A stretch of 64,000 nucleotides of DNA from Cylindrospermum sp. FACHB-282 (GTDB lineage Bacteria; Cyanobacteriota; Cyanobacteriia; Cyanobacteriales; Nostocaceae), in the NCBI RefSeq assembly GCF_014697195.1, contig NZ_JACJRJ010000027.1:1-64000 (forward strand), in the 5' to 3' direction. Below are positions 45,780-55,448 of this stretch, in pieces. The position numbers and the translations under genes were made by a program. Each line of letters begins with the position of its first letter. The stretch's first letter is position 1. The notes beneath the pieces were generated by a model that saw nothing but the letters and a program-made list of their open reading frames with translations, ran no database searches and was not told where the DNA came from.

Positions 45780-45886
45780 GTCTTGGGCGAATATAATTCG
45801 CTACTACACAGGCAAAGTCCACCTCCGTGGACTAATACAAAGTCAAGGGTTTTGCCTGTGTAGCTGTGACTTCCAGTCGCCAAGAC
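45780..45886. repeat. Nested hairpin element
   Basis: Perfect 13-bp arms CTACACAGGCAAA (45804-45816) and TTTGCCTGTGTAG (45851-45863) enclose a second perfect hairpin GTCCAC-CTCC-GTGGAC (45817-45832). A third outer pair GTCTTGGGCG / CGCCAAGAC (45780-45789, 45878-45886) extends it. It fits a folded non-coding repeat of the kind scattered in Nostoc genomes, or a terminator between the two flanking convergent genes. Confidence 0.75.
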
Positions 45887-45938
45887 ACTTTTGGAGGAAA
45901 TATTTAATCCTGACTATAGATTTAAAATCAATTTAAAA

Positions 45939-46361
45939 CTATAAATTTTGAGTAGGTAGCGGAAGAAAAACAGCAGGTGAAAGATGGAAAATTTCTGCTA
46001 ACTCTTGAATATGATCTATAGTTAGTTTACGCTTTTCTGTTAGGATATCTGACATTATAGATTCTGTCTTAAATACAGGAATCAAATCTTTTTGACCCAA
46101 ACCATATTCTTCCATAAGAGCTTTAAGCAACTCTATTCCATAAATATCAGGAACAGGCTCTTTTGTTTGCTCGTATTCGTAAACTAAAGTACCTAGTAAA
46201 TCAAGATAGTCTTGCTCATCTGGTGTTAATGGAGTATTGTCTAATAGAGAATCAATTACATTTTGAGTAGCAAGCAGTTCCTCATCAGATTTGATAGGTC
46301 TAGGAGGAAAAGCTTGTAATAACTCTAAGTAATTCATACCTTTAGCAGAAAGGTTAATCAT
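45939..46361 (-). CDS. higA: HigA-type antitoxin
   Basis: A 140-residue protein with an acidic N-terminal region (PDEQDYLDLLGTLVYEYEQT) and a C-terminal XRE-like helix-turn-helix (LMEEYGLGQKDLIPVFKTES then IMSDILTEKRKLTIDHIQEL). This is the layout of HigA antitoxins with MqsA/HigA-like HTH. It overlaps the toxin gene by 8 bases in the order toxin-antitoxin, which is the hallmark of hig loci. It should neutralise the toxin and repress the operon. Confidence 0.88.
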   Translation of the reverse strand: MINLSAKGMNYLELLQAFPPRPIKSDEELLATQNVIDSLLDNTPLTPDEQDYLDLLGTLVYEYEQTKEPVPDIYGIELLKALMEEYGLGQKDLIPVFKTESIMSDILTEKRKLTIDHIQELAEIFHLSPAVFLPLPTQNL

Positions 46362-46650
46362 CTTTCCATTTGTCTTTACTGTAGTTTGTGTGAGTCAAGA
46401 AATATTTTAAGTATACTTTCTTGCCAATGAAATCGATTGAAGTAATTAAGCGGTAGTCTGTACCACAAATATCAAAAATAATAAAATTATCTACTTTATC
46501 AACACTCCTTTGTTTGAAATTTTGGCAGACTTCGTTAAAATTTTGCCATTTAGCTAATTTTGCTCGCTTATACCAAGTTAAGAGATTAGCTTTAGCATCA
46601 GGGTATTTGCTGGAGAATTCCTTGAATCTTGTTTCGGATATTATTTTCAT
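46354..46650 (-). CDS. higB: HigB-type toxin (RelE-like mRNA interferase)
   Basis: A 98-residue basic protein starting MKIISETRFKEFSSKYPDAK, with KLAKWQNFNEVCQNFKQRSV, FIIFDICGTDYRLITSIDF and the C-terminal KVYLKYFLTHTNYSKDKW. This matches HigB toxins, which cut mRNA on the ribosome. It is the first gene of the pair. All conserved family blocks that I can recall are present, so it appears intact. Confidence 0.88.
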   Translation of the reverse strand: MKIISETRFKEFSSKYPDAKANLLTWYKRAKLAKWQNFNEVCQNFKQRSVDKVDNFIIFDICGTDYRLITSIDFIGKKVYLKYFLTHTNYSKDKWKDD

Positions 46651-46758
46651 GACAATAACTTAATATTACCTCACAACTAGTAGGGCGTTAGCCCTGTTAA
46701 AGAGATAAATATATCCATTAAGAAAATAACTATATATATAACAGAGCTACGGCAGGAG

Positions 46759-46842
46759 GTGCATAGGTTGGTAGTGCAGCGAGTGCATAGGTACTAAGGT
46801 AGCAAGTGCATAAGTCGCCATGTGCATATTCTGCTTATGCAC
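46759..46842. repeat. GTGCATA iteron-like cluster before the winged-helix gene
   Basis: GTGCATA occurs on the plus strand at 46759, 46783, 46806 and 46822, and in inverse form (TATGCAC) at 46836-46842; a related GTGCAGC lies at 46774. The last direct and inverse copies form a dyad ending 38 bases before the ATG. The arrangement suggests operators or replication iterons bound by the product of the next gene. Confidence 0.75.
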
Positions 46843-46880
46843 AAGTACAAAAAACTAGACTACTAGCGCAATTATTTCCA

Positions 46881-47330
46881 ATGTCTGATAAAAAAAATCT
46901 TTCAGAAAAATCTAATTTCTTAGAGAAAACTGACTCTTTACCCACTTCAGTTGCGTTTATTCACAACTTCTTAGATGAATATGGGTTAGACCCGTATGAA
47001 TTTCGTATCTATACTCACATGGTTCGTAGAACTGGTGGTAAAGAAGAAGGAGTATGCTTTGCTAGCCTGAAGAAAACTGCTCAGATTTGTAAAATGAGCG
47101 TTCGTAAAGCCCAACAAGCATTAAAATTTTTAATACAAGCAAAATTATTAGAGCAGACAAAACGTGAAGGTAGAACAGATGAGTATAGGGTTCTTGCAAC
47201 TCGTCATTGGGCTGCTAAAGAAGAACTAGACAATATCCGTCAAGCTATTATGAATAATAAAAACGAAAAAGTTACTGAAGCTGATCTCAATGACCTTCTT
47301 CCGAGTGTAGATTCAGGTTGCGACGAATAA
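46881..47330 (+). CDS. Winged-helix DNA-binding protein (HTH_36-like)
   Basis: A 149-residue protein with an N-terminal Lys/Ser-rich stretch and a winged helix: GLDPYEFRIYTHMVRRTG, CFASLKKTAQICKMSVRKAQ, QALKFLIQAKLLEQTKREGR, TDEYRV. This is the replication-initiator-like HTH_36 type found in plasmid Rep proteins and phage regulators. The C terminus is acidic and helical. The ATG (MSDKKNLS) is chosen because an upstream GTG lies inside the repeat cluster. It may bind the GTGCATA repeats; whether it is a regulator or a Rep relic is open. Confidence 0.8.
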   Translation: MSDKKNLSEKSNFLEKTDSLPTSVAFIHNFLDEYGLDPYEFRIYTHMVRRTGGKEEGVCFASLKKTAQICKMSVRKAQQALKFLIQAKLLEQTKREGRTDEYRVLATRHWAAKEELDNIRQAIMNNKNEKVTEADLNDLLPSVDSGCDE

Positions 47331-47356
47331 CAAAGGCGAAAGATACTCAAATTCTC

Positions 47357-47384
47357 TTTGCGCCTTTGCGCCTTTGCGTGAGAT
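47357..47384. repeat. Dispersed TTTGCGCC-type repeat, copy 2
   Basis: The 28-mer is identical to 133-160. It lies in the short gap between the convergent winged-helix and hemB genes. Confidence 0.7.
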
Positions 47385-47393
47385 TTCTTTAAC

Positions 47394-48374
47394 TTACCCC
47401 AACCACCTAGCAGCATCTTTTGCATGGTAGGTCAAAATCAAATCAGCACCAGCACGCTTAAAGCCAGTTAAAGTTTCCAAAACTATGCGCTGTTCATCAA
47501 CCCAGCCGTTGAGGGCTGCGGCTTTCACCATTGAATACTCGCCAGAAACATTGTAAGCAGCTACTGGTAAATTACTCGCTTCCTTCACACGCCAGATAAT
47601 ATCCATGTATGCCAAAGCCGGCTTAACCATGAGCATATCAGCGCCTTCAGCGATATCTAATTCAATTTCTTTGATAGCTTCGCGGGCGTTACCTGGGTCC
47701 ATTTGGTAAGTGCGTCTGTCGCCAAATTGCGGTGTCGAGTCAGCTGCATCTCTAAATGGGCCGTAATAAGCTGAAGCGTATTTAGCAGCATAGGACATAA
47801 TCGGCGTATCTTCAAATCCCGCCGCATCCAAACCCTGACGAATTGCTTGGACAAAGCCATCCATCATTCCCGAAGGTGCAATGATATCAGCACCGGCTTG
47901 TGCTTGAGAAACTGCTGTTTTCTTGAGTAATTCTAAAGTGGGGTCATTTAAAACCCGTCCGGTTAAATCACCAACTTGTAGATAACCACAATGACCGTGG
48001 CTAGTATACTCACACAAACAAGTATCAGCAACTACAATTAAATCAGGAATGGCTGCTTTTACGGCTGTTGCTGCTTTTTGGACAATACCACAATCATGCC
48101 AAGCACCAGTAGCATCTATATCTTTCTCCGCAGGAATTCCAAAAAGAATAATAGCGGGAATTCCTAAGTCATAAACTTCTTTGGCTTCTTCAACAATTTT
48201 ATCTACCGAAAGTTGGTAAACTCCCGGCATAGATTTGACTTCATTGGCTATTCCCTCGCCCGGTACAGCAAACAATGGGTAAATTAAATCACTTGTTGTT
48301 AAAACAGTTTCACGAACCATCCGACGTAATTGGGGATGGGTACGCAGACGGCGGGGGCGATGAGTTGGAAACAT
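47394..48374 (-). CDS. hemB: Delta-aminolevulinic acid dehydratase (porphobilinogen synthase)
   Basis: HemB condenses two ALA molecules to porphobilinogen, an early step in heme, chlorophyll and bilin synthesis. The 326-residue protein shows the start [20 protein letters not shown], the metal-site region [18 protein letters not shown], the Schiff-base lysines in [20 protein letters not shown] and [13 protein letters not shown], all intact. The length is typical. It marks the right border of the accessory stretch. Confidence 0.97.
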   Translation of the reverse strand: MFPTHRPRRLRTHPQLRRMVRETVLTTSDLIYPLFAVPGEGIANEVKSMPGVYQLSVDKIVEEAKEVYDLGIPAIILFGIPAEKDIDATGAWHDCGIVQKAATAVKAAIPDLIVVADTCLCEYTSHGHCGYLQVGDLTGRVLNDPTLELLKKTAVSQAQAGADIIAPSGMMDGFVQAIRQGLDAAGFEDTPIMSYAAKYASAYYGPFRDAADSTPQFGDRRTYQMDPGNAREAIKEIELDIAEGADMLMVKPALAYMDIIWRVKEASNLPVAAYNVSGEYSMVKAAALNGWVDEQRIVLETLTGFKRAGADLILTYHAKDAARWLG

Positions 48375-48658
48375 AAAGTTTTATCAAGAAAAACAACGCG
48401 ATGGACACAAAACAAAGCGTCACAAAAGCAAGGTTTTGCCTTGTGACCTTCAGACACACTACAAACAGTGCTTAACTGTCTTTTGCCCTGCTGTTGATGA
48501 AGCTGTGGGGCAATTTTGTATTTTACAGCTTGGTTGACATCTCGCCAACGGACAGTTGAAAAAACGATCTTAAAATTCTATCCAATTAATTAGGGAAATT
48601 GAGTAATAGGGCATACCTGATTGGTGAAAAGCCTAATTACTAATTACCATAATTTGTG

Positions 48659-49018
48659 CTACAAGACACGGAAAATAAATGGATAACGGAAGGGTTGATC
48701 TGGATTGCTAAAAACATGGGTAAGTGCCCAAATAGTTAGTCCCCAGTGCAGTAGATACCCTAAACCTGCTAGTGGTAGCAAGACTACTAGTGGTAAAAGT
48801 AACCAACCAGTTAGAAACAACAGCGCTCCCAGAATCCCTCCATATAACCATACATTAAAGTGGAAGTTGATAGATTCTTTGGCATTGCTTTTAACTACAG
48901 GATCATCGGATACGAATAGTATGGCAATGGGTAAACCTACAGAGACAACCGCAGTACTAAAAAAAATGGCTCCATGACATAGAGCAGATAATAACTTTCG
49001 CTTGTCTGAGTCGTACAT
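48659..49018 (-). CDS. DUF4870 membrane protein
   Basis: A 119-residue protein with three to four hydrophobic segments ([40 protein letters not shown] and on) and the family motif [20 protein letters not shown]. This is the DUF4870 / Tic20-like small membrane family; function unknown. It is monocistronic and diverges from prfC. Confidence 0.88.
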   Translation of the reverse strand: MYDSDKRKLLSALCHGAIFFSTAVVSVGLPIAILFVSDDPVVKSNAKESINFHFNVWLYGGILGALLFLTGWLLLPLVVLLPLAGLGYLLHWGLTIWALTHVFSNPDQPFRYPFIFRVL

Positions 49019-49151
49019 TCTTTTCTCCTATTATTTCAAATGGTTAGTGATATTACGACCCTATCACGAGCCTCCTTGTCTTAAGATTAAAAGACTCGCT
49101 AGAGTAGTAAAAAATTACGTTAAGTTAATTTACAAGCGAACAAATACACTG

Positions 49152-50780
49152 ATGACAACCGAACTTGAGTCTGAATTGCTGCAAGCAGTTGAACTGCGCC
49201 GCAACTTTGCGATTATTTCTCACCCTGATGCTGGTAAAACGACACTTACTGAAAAGCTACTGTTATACGGAGGTGCAATTCACGAAGCTGGGGCGGTGAA
49301 GGCGCGACGGGCCCAGCGCAAAGCTACTTCTGACTGGATGGCAATGGAACAACAACGGGGTATTTCCATTACTTCTACGGTGTTGCAGTTTGCATACCGG
49401 AACTGTCAGATAAATTTGCTCGATACTCCTGGACACCAAGATTTCAGTGAAGATACTTATCGCACCCTAGCCGCCGCAGATAATGCGGTGATGCTGATTG
49501 ATGTAGCCAAAGGTTTGGAACCGCAAACTCGCAAACTGTTTGAAGTGTGCAAATTGCGGGGTATCCCCATCTTTACTTTTATCAATAAACTCGACCGTCC
49601 GGGAAGGGAACCACTGGATCTCTTGGACGAGATTGAGCAAGAATTGGGTTTGCAGACCTATGCAGTCAACTGGCCGATTGGGATGGGCGATCGCTTTAAA
49701 GGTGTGTTTGACCGTCATAAACAACAAATTCACCTGTTTGAACGTAGCGCCCACGGTAGCCGGGAAGCCAAGGATACAATAATCGATTTAGGTGATGCCA
49801 AAATTGAAGAACTCCTAGAAGAAGACCTTTACCACCAACTGAAAAATGATTTAGAACTGTTGGAAGGAGCGGGGTCGGAACTAGATTTAGAATTGGTGCA
49901 TCAAGGAAAAATGACGCCTGTGTTCTTTGGTAGTGCCATGACTAACTTTGGGGTGGAGTTATTCCTCAAGTACTTCTTGGACTATGCCCTGAAACCTGGT
50001 AATCACAATAGTAGCGTTGGTGAAGTTGCCCCTACCTACCCGGATTTTTCTGGGTTTGTTTTCAAACTGCAAGCTAATATGGACCCGAAGCATCGCGATC
50101 GCGTCGCATTTATCCGGGTCTGTACGGGAAAGTTTGAAAAAGATATGACAGTGAATCACGCCCGCACTGGCAAAGTCGTCCGTCTGTCTCGTCCGCAAAA
50201 ACTTTTTGCTCAAGAACGGGAATCGATTGATGTAGCTTATCCCGGCGATGTGATCGGTTTGAACAATCCTGGCGTTTTCGCGATAGGCGATACAATTTAT
50301 ACAGGACAAAAGCTAGAATATGAGGGGATTCCTTATTTCTCGCCAGAACTGTTTGCTACCCTGAGAAACCCCAACCCCTCGAAGTTTAAGCAATTTCAAA
50401 AAGGTATTGCTGAATTACGAGAAGAGGGTGCTGTGCAAATTATGCACTCAGTTGATGAAGCCAAGCGCGATCCAATTTTGGCGGCGGTGGGTCAGTTGCA
50501 ATTCGAGGTGGTGCAGTTTCGCTTACAAAATGAGTACGGCGTGGAAACCTTGCTAGAAGTATTGCCCTATAGTGTCGCCCGTTGGGTTGATGGCGGATGG
50601 TCCGCTTTAAATAAAGTGGGACGTTTATTTAACACCACTACAGTCAAAGACAACATGGGACGCCCGGTGTTGCTATTCCGGAATGAATGGAATTGCCAAC
50701 AGTTAGCGGGAGATCATCCAGAGTTGAAATTAAGCGCCATCGCCCCAGTATTTTCCGGTCAACAACCTGTGGAGGGATAA
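49152..50780 (+). CDS. prfC: Peptide chain release factor 3
   Basis: RF3 is the GTPase that recycles RF1/RF2 from the ribosome after termination. The G-domain motifs are intact: [20 protein letters not shown] (P-loop), [13 protein letters not shown] (switch I), [18 protein letters not shown] (switch II) and [20 protein letters not shown]. At 542 residues the length is right. The ATG (MTTELESEL) is chosen because upstream in-frame codons belong to the divergent promoter region of the neighbour. Confidence 0.96.
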   Translation: MTTELESELLQAVELRRNFAIISHPDAGKTTLTEKLLLYGGAIHEAGAVKARRAQRKATSDWMAMEQQRGISITSTVLQFAYRNCQINLLDTPGHQDFSEDTYRTLAAADNAVMLIDVAKGLEPQTRKLFEVCKLRGIPIFTFINKLDRPGREPLDLLDEIEQELGLQTYAVNWPIGMGDRFKGVFDRHKQQIHLFERSAHGSREAKDTIIDLGDAKIEELLEEDLYHQLKNDLELLEGAGSELDLELVHQGKMTPVFFGSAMTNFGVELFLKYFLDYALKPGNHNSSVGEVAPTYPDFSGFVFKLQANMDPKHRDRVAFIRVCTGKFEKDMTVNHARTGKVVRLSRPQKLFAQERESIDVAYPGDVIGLNNPGVFAIGDTIYTGQKLEYEGIPYFSPELFATLRNPNPSKFKQFQKGIAELREEGAVQIMHSVDEAKRDPILAAVGQLQFEVVQFRLQNEYGVETLLEVLPYSVARWVDGGWSALNKVGRLFNTTTVKDNMGRPVLLFRNEWNCQQLAGDHPELKLSAIAPVFSGQQPVEG

Positions 50781-50891
50781 TTCACTCGTTAGAAACCCCA
50801 TGGGGATGCACTTTGATTATCAGGGTAGCTGAAGAACGCACTTTTGGACAAACGTGAATCAGTTAGAAGAAATTGGAGTGCCAGAATTTGT

Positions 50892-53135
50892 ATGCCTTCA
50901 TATACCGAACCATCTTTGGAGGCTGGATTAGTTGCCCTCAAGCAGGGAAATTACCACACAGCAATTAAACACCTAGAACCTCTTGCCAGCAGCCCAGGCA
51001 ATGGTAATGCTAGCTTACAAGCCCAGGTTGGTTTAGTGATGGCTTATGCCCGCAGTGGCGGAGTTCCCAAGGCGATCGCCCTGTGTGAGCATCTAATTGA
51101 GAGTAATAATCCGCAAGTTCAAGAGTGGGCAACACGCGCTCTTGAACATTTGACGAAACAAAAAAAACGTGATATATTACTAACCTCAAAAAATGCAACT
51201 GGATTTGTTGCCTTTGATAATTCCAGCTTAGATTCTCCCCCAGTCGCTGCTGCACCACAACAGCAGCTAAAACAAACAGCATTAGAAACTAATACGGCTA
51301 ATTCCCCGCCTCTACCAGCTAGTCACTTCCCAGGCACATTAGAAGCACCTGCTGCGCCTTTAAGTGGTTTGATTGGCTCTGTAAACAACACACAAAGCGA
51401 ACGATTCAGCCGTTATTGGCGACAAGCAAAACGCGCCAAAGTATGGCAACCCCTGGGTAAGCCGAACTTAATCCCCTCGCGGCTGCTGGCAGTAGGTACA
51501 TTCATGGCCTTGTTCTGGATGTTGCGAGAAATAGTCAAGTTAGCAATGGGCATAATCAATCAGATTTTAGTCCAACTCCCTTTCTTGGAGCCATTGCAGC
51601 TTTTATACTATGACCCGACAACGGCATTAATACTCGTATTAGTCTTACTAATTGCAGTTTCTCCCTGGTTGCTAGATAGGCTACTGGCAGACTTTTATAG
51701 TCAGCGACAGTTAACTAAAGAGGTCTTGCATACCTACAGTCGCGAAGCAGTCCGGGTGTTACAACGTACTAGCCAACAGAAACGCTGTCCATTACCCAAA
51801 CTACGGATTTTGCCAATAGCCGCACCAATGATCCTCACCTATGGCAATCTACCTCGCACTGCCAGAATAGTCGTCAGTCAGGGGCTGTTAGAGCAACTGG
51901 CGGATAATGAAATCGCCACTATCTACGCCCTGGGAATAGGGCAGATTGGGCGCTGGGATTTGCCTGTGATGTCCCTGGTGTTACTGGTGACACTGCCGAT
52001 TTACAGCTTATATCGGCAAGGGTCTGTGTGGGGAAACAACATCAAACAGGGAATTTGGCGCTGGCCGTTCACAGTTCTCGCTAGTTTTGCCTATGGAATT
52101 TGGTGTTTACTGACTGGTACTGCTTTGCTTAACTCCCGGTTGCGGCTTTACCATAGCGATCGCACCGCCGCCGAAATTACTGGGAACCCCAACGGGCTAA
52201 TTCGCGCTTTACTCAAAATTACTATGGGGATTGCTGGTGATATCGCCAAACTTGAACACACCAGTTGGCAGTTAGAAAGCTTGAATATTCTGATGCCCGT
52301 AGGCTATCAACAAAGCCTCTCTTTGGGCAGTATGGCAGGTGATATTTCCTTTGAATCTTTATTGATGTGGGAAAGCTTCAATCCTTATCGCCGATGGTTG
52401 ACGATCAACAATAGCCACCCCTTAATTGGCGATCGCATCCAAGGTCTTTGCCAAATAGCCCGCCACTGGCATCTAGAAACCGAACTGCATCTGGCAAGCC
52501 TTCAGCCCTTAAAAGTTAAGCCTCAGTCCTTCTTATTACAAATTGCTCCCTGGTTGGGAATTCCCCTCGGCTTTGTGTTTGCTGGTCTGATTTGGCTGAC
52601 TTGGGAATTAGCATTCGCACTCAAGTTGTTAAATTTGAAGTGGATTTATCAAGATTGGTCTTTCGTTACAGGATGCCTGCTGATTGGCTTTAGCATTGGC
52701 ACAGTTATGCGGATTAATTCTTTTTTTCCTGATATCGTATCCACCAATGTGCAAACTGATGATCAGCTGCCCAACCTATTAGCTAACCCATCTGCCCTGC
52801 CGATTGACAGTATTAGCGTGTGTCTTGTCGGTAAACTATTAGGTCGTAGTGGCATTAGCAACTGCCTAGCACAAGACTTAATGCTACAAACAAGCACAGG
52901 TTTAGTGAAATTACACCATATTTCTTGGCTAGGGCAGTCAGTCAACCCCCAAGACTGGATTGGGCGACGGATTACAGTTACAGGCTGGTTTCGGCGAGGA
53001 GCAACGCCTTGGATCGATATCCAAACCCTACAAACTCAAAATGGGAAAACTATTCATAGCCTTCATCCCATTTGGTCTACCATTTTGGCCGTTGCTGCAC
53101 AGGCTTGGGGCGCTTACATTTTCCTGACGGGTTAG
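50892..53135 (+). CDS. M48-peptidase-like membrane protein lacking zinc ligands
   Basis: A 747-residue protein: two N-terminal TPR units (about 10-90), a Pro/Ala-rich linker, paired membrane helices (about 200-265), an M48-like domain (about 280-530), more membrane helices, and a C-terminal beta-rich part. The domain follows M48 order (IVVSQGLLEQLADNEIATIY, SDRTAAEITGNPNGLIRALL, NNSHPLIGDRIQGL). However, the HELGH zinc motif is replaced by LGIGQ (residues 347-351), and the third ligand Glu is also missing (RLYHSDR). It therefore cannot be a standard zinc protease. An ATG 16 codons downstream of the first possible start is used. Confidence 0.85.
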   Translation: MPSYTEPSLEAGLVALKQGNYHTAIKHLEPLASSPGNGNASLQAQVGLVMAYARSGGVPKAIALCEHLIESNNPQVQEWATRALEHLTKQKKRDILLTSKNATGFVAFDNSSLDSPPVAAAPQQQLKQTALETNTANSPPLPASHFPGTLEAPAAPLSGLIGSVNNTQSERFSRYWRQAKRAKVWQPLGKPNLIPSRLLAVGTFMALFWMLREIVKLAMGIINQILVQLPFLEPLQLLYYDPTTALILVLVLLIAVSPWLLDRLLADFYSQRQLTKEVLHTYSREAVRVLQRTSQQKRCPLPKLRILPIAAPMILTYGNLPRTARIVVSQGLLEQLADNEIATIYALGIGQIGRWDLPVMSLVLLVTLPIYSLYRQGSVWGNNIKQGIWRWPFTVLASFAYGIWCLLTGTALLNSRLRLYHSDRTAAEITGNPNGLIRALLKITMGIAGDIAKLEHTSWQLESLNILMPVGYQQSLSLGSMAGDISFESLLMWESFNPYRRWLTINNSHPLIGDRIQGLCQIARHWHLETELHLASLQPLKVKPQSFLLQIAPWLGIPLGFVFAGLIWLTWELAFALKLLNLKWIYQDWSFVTGCLLIGFSIGTVMRINSFFPDIVSTNVQTDDQLPNLLANPSALPIDSISVCLVGKLLGRSGISNCLAQDLMLQTSTGLVKLHHISWLGQSVNPQDWIGRRITVTGWFRRGATPWIDIQTLQTQNGKTIHSLHPIWSTILAVAAQAWGAYIFLTG

Positions 53136-53821
53136 TTAGTTAGTAGTCACTCAATGCCGGGATTTTGGATTTGTTCCCCACCAGAAAAGTCTAAACTTGT
53201 CCTGGTCGGTCGAAAAGAAATCACAACTGGCAAAGCCAAATGTAAACAAAAGTTGCAGTTTCTTTTCTAAGATGTTACATTTATTTACACAATCAACAGC
53301 AGCTAACTTAACTCAACGTCATAACTTGGTTATTGGTCTAGCTAATGGCGCTAACCCATACCCTTTAATCTTCCCAACACAGCAGCAAATCAACCAGCCA
53401 CTGGCTGGTTTTTGTTTCCATTATCTGCTCTTGCTAAAAAAAATGTGTTTTATGCTACGATGCGATCATACTAACGCCAAAAACCTAGGCGTTAAACTAG
53501 CTATGTAGAAAATACCGTGACAATGTTAGGAATGGTATTCTATTCTGCGGGCAAGGGCTGAGAAGAATTCCTTTACTGTGGCGGGCAGTAGGCTGCTAAA
53601 ATTACAATTCCTAGAATTAAGGTGGTATTGGCTGAGCGTAGAGTGCGCTTTTGTATTAAACAAGCTTGATCCCAACGAAAAACTGTATTGTATAGGTTGA
53701 CAGTTTGGATTAAAAGAATTGGTTTATGGCAGTGTTGGTCAATAGCATCTATTTAAAAGCCAAAGCCAAGTTATTGTTTTCAGGCCAAAACAAGTTCATT
53801 TCAACTCTGGAGGTATAGTTC
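53136..53821. other. Intergenic region between the M48-like and RRM genes
   Basis: Almost 700 bases with no supported coding frame. It contains the terminator at 53392-53414 and a long leader before the RRM gene. Because the terminator lies about 260 bases past the upstream stop, an independent small RNA in 53150-53415 is possible, but nothing recognisable was found in it. Confidence 0.5.
53392..53414 (+). terminator. Intrinsic terminator
   Basis: A perfect 8-bp stem (AACCAGCC / GGCTGGTT) with a 3-base loop ACT is followed by TTTG. Confidence 0.8.
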
Positions 53822-54313
53822 ATGTCCGTTCGCCTATATATAGGCAATTTGCCAAAAGAAGAAATAGATCGTCAAGAGTTGCAAGCAGTTTTTGCAGCAG
53901 AGGGCGAAGCTGTCACCACTAAACTAATTAAAGACCGGAAAACTGGCAAGTGCCGTGGTTTCGGTTTTCTCACGGTGAACAACGACGAACAAGCAGATCA
54001 AATTATCGAAAAGTATAATGGTCAATTGTTCAAAGACACGCCGATTAAGCTAGAGAAGGCATTACCTCGTACAAAAGGCGAGGAAGGCGAGGAGCAAGCC
54101 CCGAAAGTGGCTAGTCATGCCAGTGTTACCCCTACTCCTAGCACCAACAAAGAAAGCAGCCGTCGCGAAAAAGGCTCCAAGAAGCCCCGACGTGGTGGCG
54201 GTGCGCGTGAAACTACTCCTGCTGGTGATTCAGATGCTATTCGTCCAGATCCCCGTTGGGCTTCTGAATTAGAAAAGCTAAAGCAGATGCTAGCCGCACA
54301 AGCTACAAATTGA
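53822..54313 (+). CDS. RRM-type RNA-binding protein
   Basis: A 163-residue protein. An N-terminal RNA recognition motif (about 1-80) has RNP2 LYIGNL and RNP1 CRGFGFLTV. The tail (80-145) is rich in Thr/Ser, Lys/Arg and Gly (KKPRRGGGARE), and a short helix (WASELEKLKQMLAAQ) ends it. Typical cyanobacterial Rbp proteins are about 100 residues, so the tail is longer than usual. They bind U-rich mRNA and many are cold-induced or help target thylakoid mRNAs. A long leader and a GGAGG site precede the ATG. Confidence 0.93.
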   Translation: MSVRLYIGNLPKEEIDRQELQAVFAAEGEAVTTKLIKDRKTGKCRGFGFLTVNNDEQADQIIEKYNGQLFKDTPIKLEKALPRTKGEEGEEQAPKVASHASVTPTPSTNKESSRREKGSKKPRRGGGARETTPAGDSDAIRPDPRWASELEKLKQMLAAQATN

Positions 54314-54329
54314 TCCCTAAGGGAGAAAG

Positions 54330-54375
54330 ATTAAAAATTAAAAATCAGAATAATTTTTGATTTTTAATTTTTAAT
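54330..54375 (+). terminator. AT-rich terminator-like hairpin after the RRM gene
   Basis: Perfect 18-bp arms (54330-54347 and 54358-54375, beginning ATTAAAAATT) with a 10-base loop lie 17 bases after the stop codon. The stem is all A/T except for a single C:G pair. Confidence 0.65.
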
Positions 54376-55448
54376 TGTCAATTATTCCTTAGCTCCTTAG
54401 TTTAATGGTGGGAAGAAGTTTGTCAAAAACCTCGATAACCTCCCTCAACATTGGCGTAATTATGTGCTGAAAACTTTTCCCTTGAGAAAGGTGCAAAAAC
54501 AGGAAAAAATCCTAGCCCCTCCAGTCAAAATCCCGTGTAAAAGGGTGCAACTGAGGGGGTTTTGCATTTCTACCTCAGATAAGAATGCTGCATCCATCGG
54601 GTTGCTTGCTGGTGACTTGCGGTTTCATTAAAGTTATCCGAAATCTATTCGTTAAATGGCTAAACTCGGTGCGCAGCGCGGCATCACCCAATATCTTGTG
54701 TGAAAACGAGATTATATAGCAGAAGGCAATAGGCAAAAGTAAAACCCTCGGTTAACCAATGTAAACCATAGCTTTAAGAAATTAATCGGGTTTGGCTAAA
54801 CCTATTTGCTCTTAGCAGTCAGCATCATCAACCTTATATGCAGCCTGGAAAATTATCTTAATATTTAGCAATATAAATTATTAATACTGTTATTTCCGTA
54901 TTTTTTATAAAAATGTATTGTAATTAACAAAAAGCTTACAGCTTTTAATAATAGTATAAGTTAATACATTTTACTCAACCAGATGGTTGTCTAAATAAAT
55001 TTTCTTGATCACAGGATTGTTTTTGATAATTTACATTATCTAGTTCACTCTTAATTAGCGTTAAATTTCTGATTCAGTAGCATAATTTAAAGTACTCAAA
55101 TTAAATAAAGTATTTTAAATTTGCTATGACGCTGGAGTGTTTATACAGCAGTATTTAATCACGTTATGAATTCATATACGTGGCAGATTTTATTGGCATA
55201 AACAACACAAATAGATAGATGGATATTTATCTAAAGTATTAGATATGAATATAGGGATTTATATATAAATAAATTAAATACAAATAAATAGTTAAACAGC
55301 TTAGTTTCAGTAGCAAATATATAGAATTCTTTGACATAATTAAATTAAAATAAAGATTCATCAAAGTTCACTACATTATTCAGGTAAGCGTGCTACCCGC
55401 AAACTTGGAACCGCCTGCTACCTTGTTAAAATCAGCAACACACAAACC
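54376..55448. other. Long AT-rich intergenic region before the glycosyltransferase gene
   Basis: Over 1 kb without a supported gene. The first part holds a damaged MITE copy (54621-54713); the second part (54840-55370) is strongly AT-rich with many short A/T runs. It may include a long leader with regulated promoters for the downstream gene. Confidence 0.55.
54621..54713. mobile_element. MITE-like element, damaged copy 2
   Basis: Matches copy 1 from GGTTTCATTAAAGTTATCC through CATCACCCAATAT to AAAACGA, but lacks a 23-base block containing the left terminal inverted repeat and lacks the whole right third. Confidence 0.7.

Noticed and set aside
53197-53508. 103-codon frame before the RRM gene
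   Set aside because: It runs through an intrinsic terminator (53392-53414) and shows no family features.
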